From assembly GCA_002343775.1 (NCBI GenBank), contig DDSH01000020.1, positions 7,158 to 34,197 of the forward strand: a stretch of 27,040 bases of DNA. Direction: 5' to 3'. A model generated the notes under the pieces. The model saw only the letters and a program-made list of their open reading frames with translations. It ran no database searches and had not been told where the DNA came from. Origin of the DNA: Anaerolineales bacterium UBA2395. GTDB lineage: Bacteria > Chloroflexota > Anaerolineae > Anaerolineales > Villigracilaceae. The position numbers and the translations under genes are program-made. Positions 1 through 8,741 of the stretch are shown here, piece after piece; the stretch's first letter is position 1, and the number at the start of each line of letters is the position of its first letter.

Positions 1-39
1 GGCGAGAATGATAAGCGTGAAGAGCAGAATGTGTTTCAT
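1..39 (-). CDS. 5' fragment of an exported protein (13 codons)
   Basis: The minus strand reads MKHILLFTLIILA from an ATG at 37-39 and then runs off the window. A lysine followed by an unbroken hydrophobic stretch is what the start of a signal peptide or lipoprotein leader looks like. An AAGGA ribosome-binding site lies about 10 bases upstream (roughly 50-54). It sits downstream of zwf on the same strand, separated by a hairpin. Only the leader is visible, so no function can be assigned. Confidence 0.55.
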   Translation of the reverse strand, partial: MKHILLFTLIILA

Positions 40-119
40 CTGAGCGGTTTCCTTGTTAATGACTTTTTTGGTAAGTACAGTTCATGTACGATATGCAATC
101 GGGTTTGGTTGCTTAAATC

Positions 120-148
120 AAGAACGCAGCCAAATCGACTGCGTTCTT
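120..148 (-). terminator. Hairpin 3' of zwf, possible terminator
   Basis: Perfect 10-bp inverted repeat: aagaacgcag at 120-129 and ctgcgttctt at 139-148, with a 9-base loop. It lies 40 bases past the zwf stop. The run after the stem on the minus strand (gatttaagc) is only weakly T-rich, so it may be a poor intrinsic terminator or a processing hairpin. Confidence 0.45.
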
Positions 149-187
149 TTATCTACACCCGGTATGTTCGTCCCCGTGGAAGATAGC

Positions 188-1666
<1,479 letters not shown>

Positions 1667-1738
1667 AGTGGTAAATGGTGATTGATAACTAGGGATTGAG
1701 GGTTAAATTACCAATTACTAATCTCCAATATTTATTGA
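1667..1738. repeat. AT-rich low-complexity spacer between gnd and zwf
   Basis: 72 bp made of loosely repeated gatt/ttac/ctaat blocks (for example attaccaattactaatc). I see no ORF or strong hairpin. It resembles degenerate short-repeat filler; no function can be assigned. Confidence 0.3.
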
Positions 1739-2647
1739 CTATGCTTTTTTGATCGCGTGCCCGCCGAATTGGTTGCGGAGCGCGGCTAACATGCGGGCGG
1801 GATAATTTTCTTCATCGCGGCTGGCGAAGCGCATTTGCAGCGCGAGGGTGATGACCGGGGCTGGGACATCGAGATCGATGGATTCGAAAACGGTCCAACG
1901 ACCCTCACCCGAATCTGCCACCCAGGGTTTGATCTCTTTCAGATCGGTATCTTCGTCGAGTGCATTGGCGGCAAGGTCGAGCAGCCACGAGCGAACGACA
2001 CTCCCGTGTTGCCAGATATGCGAGACTTGGGCGAGGTCGAGACCGAATTCCTTTTTGCCTTTCAAGATGCCAAAGCCCTCAGCAAAGGCTTGCATCATGC
2101 CGTATTCGATACCGTTGTGAACCATCTTTACATAGTGACCGGCTCCATGCGGACCGACACGTCCCCAGCCGAGTTCTTTTCCGGGGGCAAGAGTTTCGAA
2201 GATGGGGTTGAGCTTTGCTGTTACTTCTTCTTTTCCGCCGATCATCAGGCTATAGCCTTCAGTGAGTCCCCAAATGCCGCCACTGGTACCGCAATCGACA
2301 AAGTCGATGCCTTTGGCGGTGAGCGTTTCGGCGTGTTTGATGGTGTCTTTGTAGTTCGTGTTGCCGCCGTCAATGATGATGTCGCCGGGTTTCAATAAGG
2401 CGGCGACCTTTTCAATCGTTTCCGTTGTCGTTGTTCCAGCCGGGACCATGACCCAAACAACTTTCGGCGAGGAGGTCAATTTCCCGACGGCTTCTTCGAG
2501 CGAGTAGGCGCCATCTGCACCGTTTTGGATGGCGGCTTCCACCGACTCTTTCGAGCGGGCGTACCCCACCACACGATGACCGCCGCGCACGAGGCGGGTT
2601 GCCATGTTCAATCCCATTTTGCCTAAACCGATCAGTGCTAATTCCAT
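1739..2647 (-). CDS. gnd: 6-phosphogluconate dehydrogenase, decarboxylating, short (about 300-residue) type
   Basis: Oxidatively decarboxylates 6-phosphogluconate to ribulose 5-phosphate. The Rossmann motif GLGKMGLNM is at residues 7-15, DGGNTNYKD at 93-101, CGTSGGIWG at 119-127 and the catalytic helix signature HGAGHYVKMVHNG at 167-179. At 302 residues it belongs to the short form, which lacks most of the C-terminal helical domain of the about 470-residue enzyme. The Arg-Ser after the second beta strand (GYARS, residues 28-32) would favour NADP+, but this is inference. An AAAGGAGTAAC ribosome-binding site precedes the ATG. It lies between pgl and zwf in one transcriptional direction. Confidence 0.93.
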   Translation of the reverse strand: MELALIGLGKMGLNMATRLVRGGHRVVGYARSKESVEAAIQNGADGAYSLEEAVGKLTSSPKVVWVMVPAGTTTTETIEKVAALLKPGDIIIDGGNTNYKDTIKHAETLTAKGIDFVDCGTSGGIWGLTEGYSLMIGGKEEVTAKLNPIFETLAPGKELGWGRVGPHGAGHYVKMVHNGIEYGMMQAFAEGFGILKGKKEFGLDLAQVSHIWQHGSVVRSWLLDLAANALDEDTDLKEIKPWVADSGEGRWTVFESIDLDVPAPVITLALQMRFASRDEENYPARMLAALRNQFGGHAIKKA

Positions 2648-2669
2648 GTTGTTACTCCTTTAATGTTTT

Positions 2670-2709
2670 GTCATTGCGAAGAGGGTGTTCTTCCCGACGA
2701 AGCAATGAC
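2670..2709. repeat. REP-like palindromic intergenic element, copy 1
   Basis: Inverted repeat with arms gtcattgc (2670-2677) and gcaatgac (2702-2709) in the pgl-gnd spacer. The inner part continues as cattgcgaag...cgaagcaat. A second, diverged copy is at 8708-8741. Short elements of this kind occur in many copies in some environmental bacterial genomes; the copy number here is unknown. Inside an operon it could form an mRNA hairpin. Confidence 0.6.
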
Positions 2710-2721
2710 GGAATAGTATTT

Positions 2722-3429
2722 TTATAAATACTTCCCAGCCGCCTCATCGATCATCCAAACCAGATTCCCATTCACGGGTTGAATGCGTTGCGCCGGGAGT
2801 TGTTCCAAATTCTTTTCGCCTTTTATGACGTTGCGTAACGTCTCTGCCTTGCCTGCGCCGGTGACAAGAAACCAAATCTCTCTGGCTTGATTGAACACCC
2901 TGGGTGTGAGAGAGACACGGTTGGCGGGGCGGTCTTGGTAATGGGCTGTAACTGCAATGGTGGGTGTGTAGATGTCAACTGGCGAGCCGGGGAACAAGGA
3001 AGCCGTGTGGCCATCGTCACCCATGCCGAGTAGAACCAGATCAAAGCGCGGAAAGCCGAACGGCGCGTCAGCGAATCTGCTGAGGGTGTGGGCATAGGCT
3101 TGGGCGGCTTGAGCAGGCTCAAGGTCCGATTCGATGCGGTGGATGTTCGTCGCTCCTATCTTGTCGAATAAGATTTCACGCATCAAGCCGTAGGTGTTAC
3201 CGGGATCATCGACGGGCACGCAGCGTTCATCGCCCCAAAAGAAATGCGCGCGTGACCAATCCAGTGTTTCATTTGCAATCTGTTCATATAACTTCATTGG
3301 CGTGCTGCCGCCGGAAAGCGAGACGAGAAATCGTCCGCGTGCGGCAACGGCTTGGTTGGCAAGGTCGATGAAATTTTTTGTTGCGGCTCGACTTAATTCG
3401 TCGCTGTCTCTAAATTTTTGGATATTCAT
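2722..3429 (-). CDS. pgl: 6-phosphogluconolactonase
   Basis: Hydrolyses 6-phosphogluconolactone to 6-phosphogluconate, the step between Zwf and Gnd. The 235 residues match the DevB/SOL-type Pgl family. Hallmarks are SLSGGSTP at residues 37-44, FFWGDERCVP at 63-72 and the GMGDDGHTASLFPG block at 135-148, which carries the catalytic Asp/His region. It is the first gene of the minus-strand pgl-gnd-zwf set. Only 38 bp separate it from the divergent gene at 3468, so promoters for both must lie in or next to that gap. Confidence 0.95.
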   Translation of the reverse strand: MNIQKFRDSDELSRAATKNFIDLANQAVAARGRFLVSLSGGSTPMKLYEQIANETLDWSRAHFFWGDERCVPVDDPGNTYGLMREILFDKIGATNIHRIESDLEPAQAAQAYAHTLSRFADAPFGFPRFDLVLLGMGDDGHTASLFPGSPVDIYTPTIAVTAHYQDRPANRVSLTPRVFNQAREIWFLVTGAGKAETLRNVIKGEKNLEQLPAQRIQPVNGNLVWMIDEAAGKYL

Positions 3430-3467
3430 AATTTGCCGATTGTATCGCAGATGATAAAATCTGAGCG

Positions 3468-4319
3468 ATGACTCAGATCAACCTCAAAAAACTTCAGGCG
3501 CTTCGCACCCGGACCTTCAACCTGCCTCCGCAAAAAAGGGTTTCATCTCCTGCTGCGGCCTTGACCTTCGTTAACAAACGTGGCTTTGTATACTTCTGGC
3601 CCATCAAAGGCATAGACCTGCCTTCGCTGTGGGTGTCGGTTGCCGGCGACAGACCTGTTGCCGATGCGCACGATGACCCGGGGCATATCACATGGGGTTG
3701 GAAGGATGGCGCGCTTGATAAAAAGACGTGGTACTACGCCAAGATCTTGCGCGGCAAAGCAACCATGATCTCGTTGGAGGTCGCGCCGTATTTTTACGCC
3801 CTCTCTGAGAATTATGGTTCACCCGAAGAAGATTATTTGATCGCCTACCAAGAGGGACGTTTGCCTCAGTCTGCAAAGCAGGTCTATGAAGCGCTGCTCG
3901 ATAAGGGCGCAATGAATACGCTGGATTTGCGCAAAGAAGCCAAACTCTCCAACGCAAAAGATTCGGAGTTCAATAAAGCGTTGGAATACCTTCAGAAAGA
4001 TTTCAAGATTTTACCCGTTGGTGTGGCGCAGGCTGGTGCGTGGAAGTATTCACACATTTATGACATTACCACCAGCCATTTTCCTGAGATTGCCGAACGA
4101 GCGCGAAAAATAACCGAGAGTCAGGCGCGCATGAAACTGCTGGAGTTGTACTTCGATATGGTCGGCGCGGCGCAAGTCCGTGATGTACAGAAGTTGTTCG
4201 GTTGGGGGAATGAGATTACGAAACGGGCAATTGGGAAATTGGTGGAAAGTGGAAAGTTGAGTTTGACAGAGCATCCAAAAATAAAAGGGGAATGGGTTGC
4301 GGTGAGCGAAATTCTGTAG
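3468..4319 (+). CDS. AlkZ/YcaQ-like winged-helix protein
   Basis: 283 residues. The N-terminal part (about 20-130) is rich in aromatic beta-strand segments (GFVYFWPIKGIDLPSLW, ITWGWKDG). A winged-helix-like segment follows at about 135-190 (QVYEALLDKGAMNTLDLRKE), and a second helix-turn-helix-like segment near 230-265 (AQVRDVQKLFGWGNEITKR). The arrangement resembles the HTH_42/AlkZ-related family, whose characterised member YcaQ is a DNA glycosylase that unhooks interstrand crosslinks. I cannot identify the catalytic residues, so activity is unproven; a DNA-binding role is the safer inference. It is a single-gene unit, divergent from pgl and closed by a strong terminator. Confidence 0.55.
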   Translation: MTQINLKKLQALRTRTFNLPPQKRVSSPAAALTFVNKRGFVYFWPIKGIDLPSLWVSVAGDRPVADAHDDPGHITWGWKDGALDKKTWYYAKILRGKATMISLEVAPYFYALSENYGSPEEDYLIAYQEGRLPQSAKQVYEALLDKGAMNTLDLRKEAKLSNAKDSEFNKALEYLQKDFKILPVGVAQAGAWKYSHIYDITTSHFPEIAERARKITESQARMKLLELYFDMVGAAQVRDVQKLFGWGNEITKRAIGKLVESGKLSLTEHPKIKGEWVAVSEIL

Positions 4320-4322
4320 ATA

Positions 4323-4359
4323 GACCTCGGAGGTTTCCAAAATCTCCGAGGTCTTTTTT
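4323..4359 (+). terminator. Intrinsic terminator
   Basis: Perfect 10-bp stem gacctcggag (4323-4332) / ctccgaggtc (4344-4353) with an 11-base loop, followed by six T. It lies 4 bases after the stop of the AlkZ-like gene and just before the TetR promoter, insulating the two units. Confidence 0.93.
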
Positions 4360-4364
4360 ACCCC

Positions 4365-4415
4365 TTGACTTAATAAAATAAACACTGTATATTTACAGTG
4401 TAAATTATTTAGGAG
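4365..4415 (+). promoter_or_regulatory. TetR promoter with overlapping palindromic operator
   Basis: The -35 box is ttgact at 4365-4370, followed by a 17-bp spacer and the -10 box tatatt at 4388-4393. A perfect interrupted palindrome, acactgta (4382-4389) N4 tacagtgt (4394-4401), covers the -10 box. The aggag ribosome-binding site is at 4411-4415, with ATG at 4421. A TetR dimer bound here would block RNA polymerase, so autorepression of the operon is the natural reading. The operator role is inferred. Confidence 0.8.
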
Positions 4416-4420
4416 CCGAA

Positions 4421-5113
4421 ATGGTCAGACCCAGCAAAAAAACTCAGATCCAAAACCTTCAAGAAGCCATCAAAGACACCGCATGGAAACAGATCGCAGA
4501 AACCGGCGCAGCTGCGCTTTCTCTGCGGGCGATTGCGCGCGAACTCAAGATCACAGCGCCAGCCATCTACAACTACTTCCCAGATCGGGATGCGCTTGTG
4601 ACCGCCCTCATCATTGATGCCTACACTTCGTTCGGCGACTACCAACTTATTGCACGCGACGCTCAAGCCGAGGATGACCTGGTGGGGCGGTTGAAAGCAA
4701 TAGGCTTTTCCTACCGACAATGGGCGTTGGAGTATCCGCAACGCTACCAGTTGATCTTTGGCACGCCCATCCCCGGCTACCAAGCCCCGATGATGGAAGT
4801 CTTGCCATCTGCGGCGCGATCGTTGAGCGCGCTCGTCAGTGTCATTGACGAACTGCGGATAGCCAATAAGTTGCAGGCAGAAAATTTCCCCTCCGTCCAA
4901 CCAGGTTATGAACCCATGTTTGATGTCTGGCGCGGCTTCGCTGGTGACTATGACATTTTCTCGTTATCTGTTGCCATGATCATCTGGAGCCGCGTGCATG
5001 GGCTTGTCTCCTTGGAAGTCTCCAACAACATGCCACCCTTCGGCGTGGATGGCTCTTCGCTCTATCGTTATGAGATGGAATCCATCATTAATCAATTTGT
5101 AAAAGGATCTTAG
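4421..5113 (+). CDS. TetR family transcriptional regulator with C-terminal WHG-type domain
   Basis: 230 residues. The N-terminal TetR helix-turn-helix is at about residues 15-62 (LSLRAIARELKITAPAIYNY, then FPDRDALV). The C-terminal ligand-binding/dimerisation part contains YRQWALEYPQRYQLIFGTPIPGY, characteristic of the WHG domain found in a TetR subfamily. It is the first gene of a five-gene plus-strand operon and sits directly behind a palindrome covering its own promoter. It therefore probably represses itself and the four downstream genes until a small molecule binds. The ligand is unknown; the downstream enzymes suggest a reactive or xenobiotic small molecule. Confidence 0.92.
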   Translation: MVRPSKKTQIQNLQEAIKDTAWKQIAETGAAALSLRAIARELKITAPAIYNYFPDRDALVTALIIDAYTSFGDYQLIARDAQAEDDLVGRLKAIGFSYRQWALEYPQRYQLIFGTPIPGYQAPMMEVLPSAARSLSALVSVIDELRIANKLQAENFPSVQPGYEPMFDVWRGFAGDYDIFSLSVAMIIWSRVHGLVSLEVSNNMPPFGVDGSSLYRYEMESIINQFVKGS

Positions 5114-5119
5114 ATAAAA

Positions 5120-5554
5120 ATGTACACCGTATCCATTACCCGCTTGCGAGTTCGCTCCATTTTTTACATGCCGATGTTCCTGCTTCACGCCATGCGTACC
5201 ATGACACAGGCACAGAAAGCCGATGGCGTGGCAGGCGTGGAAACCCGCTTCGAAAAGAATAACGTCGTTTGGACAAAGACCGTTTGGAACGAAGAATCGG
5301 CGATGAAAAAATATCGCGGTTCGGGCGCGCATCAGATCGCCATGCGGATGCTCTCAGAGATGTGCAACGAAGCCTCGGTGGCGCGCTGGCAGCAGGAAGA
5401 CACGAACCTGCCCACTTGGGAGGAAGCGCATCGCCGCATGTTGATCGAAGGCAAGCTGTCGAAGGTCAAGCATCCTTCGCCGTTGCAGGTCTCCGGGTTG
5501 ACTGCGCCTGATACGATGCAAGCCGGTTTCAAAATGCCTGCGCCTCCGATGTAG
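5120..5554 (+). CDS. DUF3291-like dimeric alpha/beta-barrel protein
   Basis: 144 residues. The pattern of an N-terminal strand (TRLRVRS), a Q/A-rich helix, a strand with WTKTVWNEESAMKKYR and then SGAHQIAMRMLSEMCNEAS matches the ferredoxin-like dimeric alpha/beta-barrel fold of DUF3291 and antibiotic-biosynthesis-monooxygenase-like proteins. Some relatives oxidise aromatic or polyketide substrates without cofactor, but no activity can be assigned here. It follows the TetR stop by 6 bases, with an AAGGA about 15 bases upstream of ATG, and is followed closely by the metallo-beta-lactamase gene. Confidence 0.65.
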   Translation: MYTVSITRLRVRSIFYMPMFLLHAMRTMTQAQKADGVAGVETRFEKNNVVWTKTVWNEESAMKKYRGSGAHQIAMRMLSEMCNEASVARWQQEDTNLPTWEEAHRRMLIEGKLSKVKHPSPLQVSGLTAPDTMQAGFKMPAPPM

Positions 5555-5567
5555 GCAAGAGGTTGTC

Positions 5568-6245
5568 ATGAAAATCATAAAAATAAAACTATCCATATCC
5601 AATGCGTACCTTGTTAAGGATAAAAAATCCATTTTAGTGGATACAGGCGCGCCGAACGAAGCAGGCAAAATCCTGAAAGCCGTAAAACAAGCGGGTGTTG
5701 ATGAAAATGATATTTCTTTGATCCTGCACACGCACGGACACATCGACCATGCAGGCTCCACTGCCGAATTGAAGCGCATCTTGAACGTGCCGACGGCTGT
5801 CCATGCCGCCGATGCCTTTATGCTGCGGACAGGAACGAATGGCGAGATCAAGCCGCGTAATGTGGAAGCAAAAATGGTTGCTGCAATGGTGGTGAAACCG
5901 TTCGAGGCAGTGGAGCCGGATATCATCCTTGAAAAGGAAATGTCCTTAAAAAACTTTGGAGTGGATGGTGAAATCGTCTTTACGCCGGGACATACGAAAG
6001 GTTCGCTTTCGGTGATGCTGCCAAATCAGGAAGCCATCATTGGTGATGTGATGATGGGCGGCTGGATGGGTGGAAATCTGTTCGGAACACGCCCGAATTA
6101 TCACTACTTCATTGACGATCTGGCAGCGGTTCACGCCAGCATGAAAAAGATTGGGGATCGTAAACCTTCGACGGTCTATGTAGGCCATGGTGGACCGTTG
6201 AAATTTGAGGCGGTCGTTAAAAAATTTGCAGGGAAAATACAATAG
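5568..6245 (+). CDS. Metallo-beta-lactamase-fold hydrolase
   Basis: 225 residues. The zinc-binding signature HTHGHIDH is at residues 54-61 (ligands H56, H58, D60, H61). A further FTPGHTKGS motif and a C-terminal GHGG supply the remaining histidines, so the binuclear metal centre looks complete. The first strands (NAYLV...ILVDTGAP) are typical of the glyoxalase II/hydrolase branch. The substrate cannot be predicted. It is the third gene of the TetR operon, with AGAGG just upstream of ATG and a 13-base gap from the DUF3291-like gene. Confidence 0.9.
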   Translation: MKIIKIKLSISNAYLVKDKKSILVDTGAPNEAGKILKAVKQAGVDENDISLILHTHGHIDHAGSTAELKRILNVPTAVHAADAFMLRTGTNGEIKPRNVEAKMVAAMVVKPFEAVEPDIILEKEMSLKNFGVDGEIVFTPGHTKGSLSVMLPNQEAIIGDVMMGGWMGGNLFGTRPNYHYFIDDLAAVHASMKKIGDRKPSTVYVGHGGPLKFEAVVKKFAGKIQ

Positions 6246-6256
6246 GAGAGTATGAA

Positions 6257-7207
6257 ATGTCAGTAAATCATGTTGTGTTGGGCACTGGCGCCATTGGTCG
6301 CGCTGTGATGGAAGAACTCGTCAAGCGCGGAGAATCCGTTCGCATGGTGAACCGCTCGGGCAAGATGGACGAAGTCCCTGCCGGGGTGGAGGTGGTGGCT
6401 GCGGATCTGTACGACCAAACCAAAGTCAAAGAAGTGACGCGCGGCGCGAAGGTGGTGTATCAAGCCTCGCAGCCGGAGTATAACGAATGGATGGAAAAAT
6501 TCCCGCCATTGCAGAAATCCATTATTGACGGATTAACTGGCAGTAATGCCAAATTGGTAATCGTGGAAAATCTGTACATGTACGGGGATGTGAATGGCAC
6601 TCCACTGACGGAGGATCTTCCACATAATGCACATACCCGTAAGGGAAAAGTGCGTGGTGAGATCAGCAATGCTGCCTTCGAAGCGCACCGCGCGGGAAAG
6701 GTTCGTGTGACCTCGGCGCGCGGCTCGGACTTTTTCGGTCCGTGGGGATTGCCAACCGCTGCGATGGGTGAGCGCACATTCTATCCGTTGCTGCACGGTA
6801 AACCCGCTAACCTGCTTGGCGATGTGGACGTTTCTCACACGCACACCTACATTCCCGATTTTGGAAAGGCGCTGGTTATTTTGGGGGAACGTGACGAAGC
6901 CGATGGCAGACCGTGGCATGTACCGAACGACAGTCCGCGAATCAGTCAGCGCGAGATGTTGACCATGATCGCACAGGAGATGGGCATTGAACCGAAGTTC
7001 AGCGCGATGGGACGCACCATGATGTGGATCGGCGGATTGTTCATCCCTGCTGCAAAGGAGACGTTCGAAATGATGTATGAGTTCGAGAAACCGTTCGTTG
7101 TAGATTCGAGCCGCTTTGAGACTACCTTTGGCGTGAAAGCCACACCAATGAAGGTGGCGATCCGAGAAACCGTTGACTGGTATAAGAGTCATCCGCAAAA
7201 GCATTAA
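6257..7207 (+). CDS. Atypical extended SDR (NAD(P)-dependent epimerase/reductase-like)
   Basis: 316 residues. The N-terminal dinucleotide-binding motif GTGAIG is at 9-14, and VNRSGK at 31-36 follows the second strand; its Arg favours NADP(H). A central ENLYMYG (104-110) takes the place of the usual SDR strand before the active site. The catalytic YxxxK position reads T127-R-K-G-K131: the Lys is kept but the Tyr is not, so ordinary SDR chemistry is doubtful. SARGSDFFGPWG is the conserved substrate-loop region. It is the fourth gene of the TetR operon, with TAGGAGAG upstream of ATG. It could be a reductase/isomerase on an unknown substrate or a non-enzymatic NADP-binding protein. Confidence 0.85.
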   Translation: MSVNHVVLGTGAIGRAVMEELVKRGESVRMVNRSGKMDEVPAGVEVVAADLYDQTKVKEVTRGAKVVYQASQPEYNEWMEKFPPLQKSIIDGLTGSNAKLVIVENLYMYGDVNGTPLTEDLPHNAHTRKGKVRGEISNAAFEAHRAGKVRVTSARGSDFFGPWGLPTAAMGERTFYPLLHGKPANLLGDVDVSHTHTYIPDFGKALVILGERDEADGRPWHVPNDSPRISQREMLTMIAQEMGIEPKFSAMGRTMMWIGGLFIPAAKETFEMMYEFEKPFVVDSSRFETTFGVKATPMKVAIRETVDWYKSHPQKH

Positions 7208-7261
7208 CCAAAACCTACCATGTGTTCGCGCAGGTAGAGATTATTTAAAAAGGAGAGAGAG

Positions 7262-7714
7262 ATGGTTGTAGTTAATTCACTGATGGCAACCTTGCATCAC
7301 ATTGCCGCTTTTACGTTGACAGCGTGCCTGGTGTATGAGTTTATTGCATATCGCAGGGGCCTCACTGTGGCGGAAGCGCGCCGCATTCAACGCGTGGATC
7401 TGGTCTATGGTATTGCGGCAGGAGTGATGCTCCTCGCAGGTTTGCTGCGAGTGTATTTCTTCGAAAAGGGACCGAACTATTATTTTGGCAACCACGTTTT
7501 CTGGACGAAGATGGCTTTGTTCGTGATCGTCGGTTTGCTTTCTATTTATCCCACCATCCGTTATATCAAATGGAATCCGCTGCTTGCAGAAAACAAGGTG
7601 CCTGATATCCCGGACAAGGAATACAGGAATATCCGCCTGCTCCTATGGTTGGAAATGGTGGGGCTTGCGTTAATCCTCTTCGCAGCTCCGCTCATGGCGC
7701 GCGGAATTGGTTGA
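7262..7714 (+). CDS. DUF2214-type integral membrane protein
   Basis: 150 residues with four hydrophobic segments (about 8-25, 45-63, 78-97 and 125-146). It has a histidine pair near the N-terminus (LHHIAAF) and a conserved-looking RVYFFEKGPNYYFGNHVFW segment, the pattern of the DUF2214 family. The function of that family is not established. A strong AAAGGAGAG ribosome-binding site precedes the ATG. It is the last gene of the TetR operon, 54 bases after the SDR and followed by a terminator. Confidence 0.8.
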   Translation: MVVVNSLMATLHHIAAFTLTACLVYEFIAYRRGLTVAEARRIQRVDLVYGIAAGVMLLAGLLRVYFFEKGPNYYFGNHVFWTKMALFVIVGLLSIYPTIRYIKWNPLLAENKVPDIPDKEYRNIRLLLWLEMVGLALILFAAPLMARGIG

Positions 7715-7719
7715 CATTC

Positions 7720-7758
7720 AGACCTTCGGGATAACCAAGCCCCGGGGGTCTTTTTTTT
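7720..7758 (+). terminator. Intrinsic terminator of the TetR operon
   Basis: agacc-tt-cggg (from 7720) pairs with ccgg-gggtct near 7739-7751, with a two-base internal mismatch. Eight T follow (7751-7758). It lies directly after the DUF2214 stop. Confidence 0.8.
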
Positions 7759-7787
7759 GATGTACACTCGAAAAAAAGGAGTTGTGC

Positions 7788-8702
7788 ATGCTAGAGATCG
7801 CCATCATGATCGAAGGACAAAATGGGTTGAATTGGCCGCGTTGGCAGAACATCGCCCGCCTTGTGGAGGAATTGGGATTTGTTGGGTTATATCGTTCCGA
7901 CCATTTCACCAATATGAATCCACCCGACAAAGACTCGCTTGAGCTATGGGTTTCGCTAACGTGGCTGGCAAGTCATACGAAGCGCATCGAATTTGGTCCG
8001 CTGGTGTCGCCGGTTTCGTTTCGTCACCCCGCTCAAACCGCTCGCATGGCTGCCGCTGTGGATGATCTCTCGAACGGGCGGCTCACACTCGGTTTGGGTG
8101 CGGGCTGGCAGGAGCGCGAACATCAACTCTTCGGGTTCGATCTGCTGGATCCCAGATCTCGCTTCGACCGTTTTGAAGAAGGATTGCAAGTCGTCACGCA
8201 GTTATTGAAAAACGACTCGGCGACATCATTTGACGGAAAGTATTATCAACTCCGTGAAGCGACTCTTCTCCCGCGCCCGCTTCGCCCTGGCGGACCTCGA
8301 ATTCTGGTCGGCGGGACCGGAAAGAATCGCACCCCGAATCTGGTCGCCCGCTACGCGGACGAATGGAATTCGATGTTCCAAACGCCGGAGCAGTTCAAGG
8401 AATCCAATGTGCGGCTGGATTCCGCCTTGAAAAAAGCGGGACGAGATGTCAAGTCTGTACGCCGTTCGATGATGACGGGCTGCGTCTTCGCTTCATCTGA
8501 CAGCGAACTGAAACAAAAACTCGAGACGCGCGGACGAACGCTCGAAGATCTGCATCAACGCGGAATCATCGCAGGCACACCGGGCATGGTCACAAAGCAA
8601 TTTCAAAAACTCGAATCCGCCGGTTTGGAATGCATCATGCTCCAATGGCTGGACTTGGATGATCTCGCCGGGTTGGAAGAATTGGCAAAAGCAGTACTTT
8701 AG
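7788..8702 (+). CDS. Luciferase-like (LLM class) flavin-dependent oxidoreductase
   Basis: 304 residues from ATG 7788. That start is preferred over the in-frame TTG at 7782 because AAGGAG ends at 7781, giving a 6-base spacing to the ATG. TIM-barrel features include LGFVGLYRSDHF, HTKRIEFGPLVSPVSFRHPA, the GRLTLGLGAGW block and GGPRILVGGTGKNRTPNLVARYADEWN, typical of the bacterial luciferase/F420-dependent branch. FMN and F420 cannot be told apart from sequence alone, and the substrate is unknown. It lies between the TetR operon terminator and the convergent glycosyltransferase, and has no obvious promoter of its own. Confidence 0.9.
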   Translation: MLEIAIMIEGQNGLNWPRWQNIARLVEELGFVGLYRSDHFTNMNPPDKDSLELWVSLTWLASHTKRIEFGPLVSPVSFRHPAQTARMAAAVDDLSNGRLTLGLGAGWQEREHQLFGFDLLDPRSRFDRFEEGLQVVTQLLKNDSATSFDGKYYQLREATLLPRPLRPGGPRILVGGTGKNRTPNLVARYADEWNSMFQTPEQFKESNVRLDSALKKAGRDVKSVRRSMMTGCVFASSDSELKQKLETRGRTLEDLHQRGIIAGTPGMVTKQFQKLESAGLECIMLQWLDLDDLAGLEELAKAVL

Positions 8703-8707
8703 CGTTT

Positions 8708-8741
8708 CGTCATTGCGAAGGCGTCAGCCTGAAGCAATCTT
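8708..8741. repeat. REP-like palindromic element, copy 2, overlapping a CDS end
   Basis: Reads cgtcattgcgaaggcgtcag followed by cctgaagcaatct, with arms cattgc(gaag) and gaagcaat(g). It is related to the copy at 2670-2709. It fills the gap between two convergent genes and extends into the 3' end of the GT4 gene, whose stop codon (8724-8726) and last residues (KIASG) lie in the element. Confidence 0.6.

Noticed and set aside
1835..2398. 187-residue plus-strand frame inside gnd
   Set aside because: Antisense to conserved gnd motifs; it has no start context and no known domain.
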